Shown here piece after piece: positions 56,851 to 64,000 of a DNA stretch of 64,000 bases; within the stretch, counting starts at the first letter, position 1; each line of letters starts with the position of its first letter. The stretch spans positions 868,001 to 932,000 of the forward strand of contig JANEZZ010003061.1 in NCBI GenBank assembly GCA_026122225.1, in the 5' to 3' direction. The notes beneath the pieces are model-generated. The model ran no database searches. It worked only from the letters and a program-made list of their open reading frames with translations, and had not been told where the DNA came from. The DNA is from Heloderma charlesbogerti (Eukaryota; Chordata; Lepidosauria; Squamata; Helodermatidae). A program made the position numbers and the translations under genes.

Positions 56851-58327
56851 CATATTGTTTCAAGTAGCTCAGATGTTGAATTTAGCAAATAGAGAAAAAG
56901 TATGTGTAATATCTAATGTCAAATTCTTCTCCCCATTAAAATAATTTGAAAATTCAAATGATGTTTTGGTTTGAAATCTCTTAGAAATTTGGCTGTTCTG
57001 TATTACAAGCTCATTACACTAGTATGCCAGTAGATGGCAATAGTAGATCAGTCTTCTTGGGAAGAACCGACAGTAATAAGGCCTCACATTTTCAACAGGA
57101 AGAGTTCAATAATTTGGGATATTTTAAAATATAAGACAAAACATGGATTGGTGAAACAAAATAAACAAAGCAAAATTTTACTTCATGCCTTGTGGATTCA
57201 GAGTCAAGATGTGTGCTACATTAAGTAAATAGCTGCTATTTGGAAATGTACCAAACTGCCTCTTGTAATTTAAATTATAAACTTTTGTCACTATGTCATT
57301 GCGTTATACTTCTAATGCAGCAAACAAAAAGAAAGAGTTCCCTGCCCCAATTTTTATAGATTTAAATGTAAACACTATGGTAGTCTACAGTATTAAACTG
57401 CAAAGGGTGCCCCCCCTCTGAAGGACTTTCTGCGCTAAAATAGCATTTAATTACCTGTTAAGTGGTCCCCCAGCTATATGTCAATTTACTGTGGAAAGGT
57501 TAGAAAAATAACACCCTTTGTTGCTATCCCAGTCTCAGCGCAACTGCAAAACTAAATAGAAGATATGCTTCCTTCTTCAGATGCATATATAGCAAGATAT
57601 CCCCCCTTCAAAAATAATTATAATAAAAAATTAAGATAATGGCTTGAATTTTGGTACAAGTTAGAATTATTTTTTTGCAATGCAACCTTGTACTCATTTA
57701 TTTTTATGCTTAATGTGTACAATGCAGCAATACACAGTTATCTAGGACTTCTAAGTAGCTCTTGTCTCTAAGATTAAAGCCATTTTTTATCCAAAAGTCT
57801 GAGTTACAAAGATTGATGGGAATGTCAAAATGTGATTCTTTTCATCTTTGTACATTTCCACAAATATGAAGAAGCATAACTAATCACTGTGTAATCTGGT
57901 CTATTCTGGTGCTTGGAATGCTACAATTGTTTTTTAGTTGTTTTTTTTTAAAGAAAGAAACACCCTTTATTACAAAACATACTTATGTGGAACCTAAGAC
58001 CGCCTACTTGGTTTCACTACAAGCAATCTATTTGTCAGAGTTTGAAATAAATGCATTCTGCTGCAAGTAACTGTTGAAAGTAAATGAGATTCTAATTTAG
58101 CCAGGTAGACGATATTAGAGGTAGTTTCTTCTTTATTATTTGTTCATTTTCTTGTTTTCCCATTTCCAGTCCATAGATTTTATTTTTTATTTTTTTAGAA
58201 TGTTAGAGTACTACCTTGTGAAACTGAACAATAAATGTGCACTAAATAAGGAACAGTTTGGGTCTGGAGGTCTTAATTCTTTAGCACAATGTCGATCCAC
58301 TGAGTTGCCCCGTTTCTCTCTGCTCAG
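56851..58327 (+). other. Repeat-poor intron before the alternative exon
   Basis: No transposable element is recognised in about 1.5 kb leading to the alternative exon, which is unusual for this locus. Several AT-rich stretches and a long T run near 57940 are present. Confidence 0.5.
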
Positions 58328-58401
58328 CTGGACCACGGGTTTACCATCAAGAGATCAGGGTCTTTGGACTACTACCAACAACCAGGAATGTATTGGATAA
58401 G
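58328..58401 (+). CDS. DCLK1: DCLK1 alternative C-terminal exon (frame-switching, 74 bases)
   Basis: This exon follows acceptor ctgctcag and ends at donor gtatga. It reads LDHGFTIKRSGS, then LDYYQQPGMYWI with a split Arg codon. I recognise this as the alternative tail exon of vertebrate DCLK1. Its length is not a multiple of three, so including or skipping it moves the last exon (outside the window) into different frames and gives two unrelated C-termini. A sequence like an RFX X-box lies 30 bases after the donor. The flanks, about 56860-60230, are nearly free of recognisable repeats, unlike the rest of the gene. Confidence 0.93.
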
Positions 58402-58431
58402 GTATGAGATGGTACAGCTCCAACAGTCAGT

Positions 58432-58445
58432 GTTTCCATGGCAAC
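58432..58445. promoter_or_regulatory. X-box-like palindrome in intron after the alternative exon
   Basis: GTTTCCATGGCAAC fits the loose X-box pattern RYYNYYATRRNRAC bound by RFX factors. Its right half GGCAAC is a perfect half site and the left half is imperfect. It sits 31 bases after the 58328-58401 exon in a repeat-poor stretch. A 14-base match can occur by chance, so binding is only an inference. Confidence 0.3.
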
Positions 58446-59548
58446 GTGCTGGCAGTCTCCATTAACCAGTTCCTTCAGTGAATAAACATGTTTTTTTTTA
58501 TTTGTTATCCAGTCCATATGCTGCTTTATCAGTTTCATTTTAATCTTGATTGAGATGCCACCACCACCCCTCATTCCCTTTCTTCACCCATTATTCACAC
58601 TGACATTGCAAGCTTTTTCCTCATTGCACATGATCAGTATCAAGTTATCCCTATAGTTAAAAGGACAGTGTATACAGAAAAATCAAATGGACCTGCTCAA
58701 GCAATATTTTCTTTTACGTTTATGGTGTTCAGGCATCTACTATCCTGTGCTGTTCTGCTTTTGGCACATGGAATAGCAACAGGATATCAGTAGCTATGTA
58801 TATACATTTATATTTCTTTTCTCTATGAGATCTGAAATTATATACTGTCATTTTAAATTCCTCCCTCCCAACCACAATCCTTACCTTATAGATTGAACAA
58901 TGCATTGACATAACATAGTACTTAAAAGCTTTTCCCAGTTCAGTGAAATATAATGCATTGTATGTGTGCTGGTAAGCTTGTGTTTTCAAAGTATGCACAT
59001 TTTTGTTACCTTAAAAAAAAAAAAGCAGTAGAATTTTTAAAACTATATTGCATGGATCTCTCTCTCTCCTTAATATTATCCTACCATGTATAATGTTGAT
59101 AGGATTGTGATTGTGAGTTCTTATCAACTGGAAAATGGGGTGCTTACTTGCAATTATGTTTTCTATTAAAAAGGTATCATTTGCTACAAAAATGGACGTT
59201 AACCCTTCCCTATTTAAATCAATCACTTGTTCATCTATTCAGTGGTTGTTTAGTATAATTTAGTATATATGTTCATCAGGTCTGGTTGTGATTTTTGGAA
59301 AGATGCAACGGGTTTTAACTGAAGATTGTCAAATGCATTTCCTTTAAAGGATATACTTTCAATGGAGTGCATTAAAACGGAATCTTGCAAATGTTACCTT
59401 CATTAGCATACTGGTGGCAGCAGTCATTGCAAGCGTTTACAGTAAATTAGATATCTTCCTTCATATAATTTAACTGCAATTCATAGATCAGACTGCAGTA
59501 GACTAGGCCAGAAGAAATAGTGTTTCTCCTAATACTTATTCAGAAGTT

Positions 59549-59597
59549 GCTGCTGCTGCTGCATCCTCCTCCTCTTCCTCCTCCTCCTCCTGTTCCT
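59549..59597 (+). repeat. Trinucleotide run (tgc)n(ctc)n
   Basis: The sequence tgctgctgctgctgcatcct then cctcctcctcttcctcctcc is a short mixed triplet repeat in a repeat-poor intron stretch. Confidence 0.85.
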
Positions 59598-60230
59598 CTC
59601 TAAAAAATCAGAGTGGGTGCTTTGTGATGGAGTAGAAGAAAGACTTAATTTTCCTTTGTTGGTATAAGCCTTTTCACTGATACTTAAAATGCCATCTGTG
59701 TGTCAGATATTTTAAGTCTTTAATTGGCATTTTTCTGATTGCATATGTTAGAAACTGATCATGCACATTTGTCTGGAAGAAGAGTCAAGACTTAAAAATG
59801 TTTTACACTTCTGCAAAGGGCAACTGCTGATACCAGATAAAATTATTAGCTGTATACTAGTGATGGCAGTGACCCAAGCGACTGCTATAACCATAAAAAT
59901 GTATTTGCACCATACGTACGAATTTATCACCTGTTGTATACTACTAAGCACAACATAGTTGTATTTTTGTATGAAATTAAAGAGTAAATTAAGATTTAAC
60001 AGGATGTCAGTCTACACTCATTTAGGTACTGATTCTAGTACCTAAGGAGAAAGAAACTATATTTCCAATGAACATAGAACAGGACTGTGAAAAGCATTAT
60101 TGTGTGAATGTGCAAGGGCATTTTGTGTGAATATTCACACAAATAAGGGTATATTGTGTGAATATAGTGTGAATATGCAAGGGTGAATTGAACATTCTGT
60201 TCTGTTACTGTTCTAATTTATGAAAACTGT

Positions 60231-60627
60231 GGCCTGGTTCAAATGTAATGACAATTCCTGGGTTGCTTAATCCAGGAATTGTCAGAGCTGAGCAGCAGCA
60301 AGCAAGTGTGTTGCCTCCTGTGCGTTCAGCGCTTCTGCTTTCGATCAACAACCCAGGAACGCCATAACCTGGAATTCTGGGGTTGTTTAGGGTTCACGTG
60401 ATAATAAGCCATGGGTGATTGTTGGGTTACCTCTGGGTTGTTTAACCCCTAAACAAGCCAGAGTTCCAGGTTGAAACGTCATGGTAACCCAGGAATGAAG
60501 CGTGCCTGGGTTGTTGATTGAAAGCGGAAGCAACAAGCACACAGGAGGCAGATCATTCGCTTGTGCTTGGCCCCAACAATCTCTGGGTTAAACAACCCAA
60601 GAATTGTTCTTACGTGCAAACCAGGTC
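60231..60627. mobile_element. 397-bp foldback element, imperfect long inverted repeat
   Basis: The left arm from ggcctggttcaaatgtaatg and the right arm ending ttacgtgcaaaccaggtc align over almost their whole length. Matching blocks include tgcctcctgtg with its inverse cacaggaggca, and gatcaacaacccagg with its inverse cctgggttgttgattg. It has no open frame, and the flanks show no clear target duplication. Confidence 0.65.
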
Positions 60628-60667
60628 TATGTTTGTTTGTTTGTAGAAAATAACTGCATGCTTCCTA

Positions 60668-60856
60668 CTAACTGAATCCAGAGGTGTAGCTGTGTCAGTC
60701 TGTTGCAACAAAACCAACAAAGAGTTTTGTGACACCTTAAAGACTAACGAATTTATTAGGCATAAGCTTGCATGGATGAAGTGTACTATAATCCATGAAA
60801 GCTTATGCCATAATAAATCTATTAGTTTTTAGGGGGCCACAGCACTCTTTGTTGAT
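60668..60856. mobile_element. Palindromic DNA-transposon remnant
   Basis: The sequence aacaaagagttttgtgacac followed by cataagcttgcatggatg pairs with atccatgaaagcttatgcc and ccacagcactctttgttg. This hairpin repeat is one I associate with sauropsid genomes, but I cannot give its superfamily. Confidence 0.55.
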
Positions 60857-61966
60857 TTTGCTACTAACTGAAGTTCTCGAGGCAGCTAACACTGTATTTG
60901 AAACACAATAAAATAGTCAGGATGGTAGGGTCCATTACTGAGCAGGGCTTCCTGCTGATGTCTCCTGGCTCCTCCTCAGACTCCTAGCTCCTATCCCTCA
61001 AGGGGAATGGGGAGGAGAAAGACACAGAAGTTCGAAGTCATCATCTCAGCCCCACTGGCCTCAGATATTTGACCTGCCCCTCTACTACCTAATCTTGGAC
61101 CACAGGTATGTTTTAGAGATAACCTGCTCTAAAATGCATTTGAAGTATATACCCAGTACTGGCATTAGCTGTGAATAAAAGTGATAACATAGATCCTCCT
61201 TCTCACAAAAAATGCATGTTGCCCATTACTTTCCATGAATCATAGTAGCAATATGATCATGGGATAAGTAGAGTAGGTAAAACAAAAAGAGGAGAGAGTC
61301 AGCACTTGAAGCTAAGCATGTATCAGGGCCTTGCAGTACACGTGTTGTAGCAGCTGGGTCAGAACATTAAAGAACTACTACATGGAAAGGAAATCTCTGA
61401 AGGCATTAACATGCAACTTACATGTAGCATGCTGTCCACATAACAGCTATGCCTGTTAGCTTGTCACTCCATGCATACGCCATGTGGATGGCCTTGGGAA
61501 CCATTGCCAATGGTTTCCCAGTGTGTGTACACAGCATGTGCACAGCATGAAAAATTGAAGCGCGTGATCATCTTCTAGGTTCCACAGTGCATGAAGATGG
61601 TGACCAATTGTGGCTTCCCGGATCACGCACACAGAATTGGCTAAAATATGGGCACCATTGCCACGTTAATCCCTACACAGGATTGTCTCCCATGTAGGGA
61701 TTTTATAACACATGAAGCAGCAATAAGCCGTGCCCATGATTTAAGGCAAAAAGTCATTTTATGTCTCTGCCCTTTTTTTACTTCCTTTTTCGGGCTTTCC
61801 GTGCTTTATGTGTGTTTCTTGAACAACGGGCTTTGCGTTATGGTAAACCGCAGTCTTTATGAAGTGCTGTGTCTAGTATAACCAAATATAACTGGTTACA
61901 AGCAGTGATCAATAAACAAAGCAAGTGCCTTTGGTATTTTAAGTAAAGTAGCCTTTCTTTTCATAA
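60857..61966 (+). other. Intron, unclassified palindromic sequence at 61400-61780
   Basis: Weak inverted repeats (catgtggatggc, catgtagggatttt with tccctacacagg) suggest an old foldback element, but the ends cannot be placed. The remainder is unique-looking. Confidence 0.3.
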
Positions 61967-62135
61967 GTAGCTGCCTTATATTGAGTCAGACCTTGAGCCA
62001 CCTAACCCAGTACCGCGTATTATGCTCTGACTGGCAGTGGCTCTCCACTCCCACCGCTCCTACTTGAGATCCATTAACTGGAGATTCCAAGGAGATATAA
62101 ATATATAGTTACCACTAAGCTGTGGGCCCTCCCCA
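61967..62135 (-). mobile_element. tRNA-derived SINE, inverted copy
   Basis: It starts with tagctgccttatattgagtc and ends with accactaagctgtgggccc, the inverse of the tRNA-like A-box head. The B-box area is damaged. Confidence 0.65.
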
Positions 62136-62309
62136 GAATGAGAAGCATTGGGCTTGGAGGAAGAAGTGCCATTAAGACCACTGAATATATATTAACTAAA
62201 CATTTTAGGATTGCAATACATTACTGTAAAAAGATGCTGTGCAAGTAGTATATAACTACAACTATGTAGCTACATGCAACTGTATTTTTTAATATGGGAA
62301 ACAGACTTT

Positions 62310-62572
62310 GGGTGCAATCCAATGCATATTTAGACAGAAAAAAGTCCTACAACTGCCCCCCATACTGGAGGCCTTCAAGACGAGGCTGGACAGCCATCTG
62401 TCGGGGACTTGGATTCCTGCATTAAGCAGGGGGTTGGACTCGATGGCCCTGTAGGCCCCTTCCAACCCTGCTATTCTATGATTCTATGAACTTCCAGCAA
62501 TCTGCATGCTGGGTGGGGAATGCTGGGAGTTGTAGGACTTTTTTCTGCCTAAACATGCATAAAATTGTGTCC
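62310..62572. mobile_element. Harbinger-like MITE interrupted by a CR1 3' end
   Basis: The left end is gggtgcaatccaatgcat and the right end is aacatgcataaaattgtgtcc. Between the arms, 62365-62489 is a CR1 tail, so the MITE is older than that CR1 insertion. The flanks TTT and TTA fit a degraded TWA site. Confidence 0.65.
62365..62489 (+). mobile_element. CR1 3' end with (ATTCTATG)n
   Basis: The sequence ggaggccttcaagacgaggc followed by cattaagcagggggttggac ends in attctatgattctatg. It is inserted in the Harbinger-like MITE at 62310-62572. Confidence 0.8.
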
Positions 62573-62947
62573 TTAACTGCTTGATAGTTAACTTTAAAAA
62601 CTGTTGTTTACATCCTATTTAAACATCCTATTTAAGTCTCAAACATTACCAAGTCGTCCTCTACAGTCGTCCTCTACAGTCGAGTGACCTGCTTTGGATG
62701 CCAGAGGTTTCCTGCATTAAATTATAATAGCTTCCCTGTCATTTCAGTGGATCTATAGTTTCCATTGAAATGACGATTACTTTCATGCAAACTGGAATTT
62801 GATATATGTATCAAGGTTCATGCAGAACTTTTGGAACAGCTAAATCAGAGCTAAACTGCACATTTAGAAATACCCTTGCAGGATTTTACCACTACAGAAT
62901 ATAGGAAGGGGACCAAAAGCTCTCCCATATTAAAATACCCAACTCAT

Positions 62948-63340
62948 TAGGGATTGGGGAGAAATTTGTTTGGTTCACATTTTAACACCAACTTATATAA
63001 GTTGCACTCCCCAAACCAATATGTGACCTGGAACTTCAATATCCACACTTTTCTGAATGTTGTGATGAAGCTCTCCAATCAAAAAATGTGGACAAAAAGG
63101 CATATATTAGGGAAATTGTGCACAAAGAATGCATATGTTGGTAATAATAACATACAAAAATGAACTGTATTCTGGAAAATTGCTTGCAAAAATGCAATTA
63201 GGAGACATGGATGAAAATGCATACAAATTTTTGGATTTTAAAAAGAATCCCAAACTGGTATGGAAACTTACAAAATGAAACTAAAGCTGGAAAAATGAGA
63301 AACTCCGTGAAACTAAAATTGACAGATTAATCCATCCCTA
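62948..63340 (+). mobile_element. hAT-like MITE (TAGGGATT...CATCCCTA)
   Basis: A roughly 390-bp AT-rich element shares its end sequence and some interior motifs (gtgcacaaagaatgcatat) with the 51529 copy. The flanking octamers CAACTCAT and CTCATCAT agree only partly. There is no transposase. Confidence 0.5.
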
Positions 63341-63348
63341 CTCATCAT

Positions 63349-64000
63349 AGCCTAGCATTTTGGGGGAGGGAGTGGAGAATTTTAGCCTAACCTTCTGCCC
63401 GATATATTTGATTTCTGTGTGCAGAGAAAATTCTGTTCTTTTCCAATGTAGGGAGCATTTCCAAAGTGATGCAATATTGGGAGACCCTTACCATTCATGA
63501 TATTTCTGAACACGTCGTTTGCAACGATTTAACAGATATAGAACTGCTTTTGTGCTGATACACACTATTGCCCTTTTTAGGAGGCCAAAAGGCACAGTAA
63601 GAAAGCTAAACATGGGGAAAAATAAGAGAATGAAGGAAAAGCATTGTTCTCTTGAGAAAAAGAACTGACAGTATTTTTGTAACTCTTCACATTTTCATTG
63701 TATTTCCTACACCTCACTGAACAAGTATATATCAGTATTTAACCATCCTTGAACTAAATATAAATAAAATAAATAAAATAAAAGTAAATATGTTACTTTT
63801 AACATATTTAACATCTGGATTTTAAATTCACTTTGACTTCATTCTGATAACCTCGTTCTATTGTTTTCATGAATATTAGCAGCAAGTACAGATGTGCAGT
63901 GACTTTTTTTCTTAACAGTGGAATGCTTGCACTGTGTTCTGTTCAGTGATCTTCCCTAAAGTGTAATGAAAGTAATATAATAAGCAAATGTATAGAAAGC
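63349..64000 (+). other. Intron, no recognisable element
   Basis: Unique-looking AT-rich sequence with an (aaat)n run near 63755. The last DCLK1 coding exon is not found before the window ends. Confidence 0.5.

Larger units (their letters stand above)
58402..60230 (+). other. Repeat-poor intron after the alternative exon
   Basis: The first 250 bases look compositionally non-random (X-box-like site, ccaccaccacccctcattcc run). The rest holds a short triplet repeat at 59549 and small gtgtgaatat repeats at 60098-60185, but no transposon. Confidence 0.45.

Noticed and set aside
58402..64000. Search for the final DCLK1 exon (GRFSDEDATRM or RRRRNQDVR endings)
   Set aside because: No matching stretch was found in any frame before the end of the window. 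It must lie downstream.

Overview
The window is a vertebrate intron-rich locus, most likely from a squamate reptile (lizard or snake). The evidence is a full-length BovB retrotransposon together with L2 and CR1 LINEs, tRNA- and 5S-derived SINEs and many short hAT- and Harbinger-like palindromic elements. I cannot name the species.

The only host gene I can support is DCLK1 (doublecortin-like kinase 1), on the + strand and incomplete at both ends. Eleven coding exons are visible: 2623-2707, 6254-6362, 15850-15907, 17273-17392, 23483-23629, 37206-37339, 37848-37925, 39276-39372, 42279-42359, 44826-44939 and 58328-58401. They join without a frame break into 1,097 coding bases. The encoded stretch runs from the end of the Ser-rich linker through the whole CaMK-type kinase domain to an alternative C-terminal exon. 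All introns are GT-AG. The N-terminal doublecortin domains, the promoter and the last coding exon lie outside the window.

Layout: 1-6253 is linker intron with small palindromic elements and hAT copies. 6363-15849 holds a CR1 fragment, SINEs, a 5S rRNA-CR1 chimera and an 11-bp-TSD BovB (11708-14795, minus). 17393-23482 holds an 882-bp hAT-like element with nested palindromes (18360-19241), a tetranucleotide repeat and an L2 nested in another L2. 23630-37205 holds an apparently complete, sense-oriented L2 (28044-31932) with one open 1,038-codon reading frame, inserted in a CR1 tail. 37206-44939 carries five closely spaced kinase exons. 44940-58327 holds decayed antisense L2 copies, one joined to a coding-like segment of unknown origin, a solo LTR and hAT-type insertions. 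From about 56860 to 60230, around the alternative exon, I see almost no repeats. 60231-64000 is intron with palindromic elements.

I found no CRISPR array, operon, tRNA gene or second host gene. The most unusual items are the fractal-palindrome hAT element, the intact L2 with a duplicated GC-rich 5' region, the two different 5S-derived chimeras and the L2 chimera with an unknown open segment.
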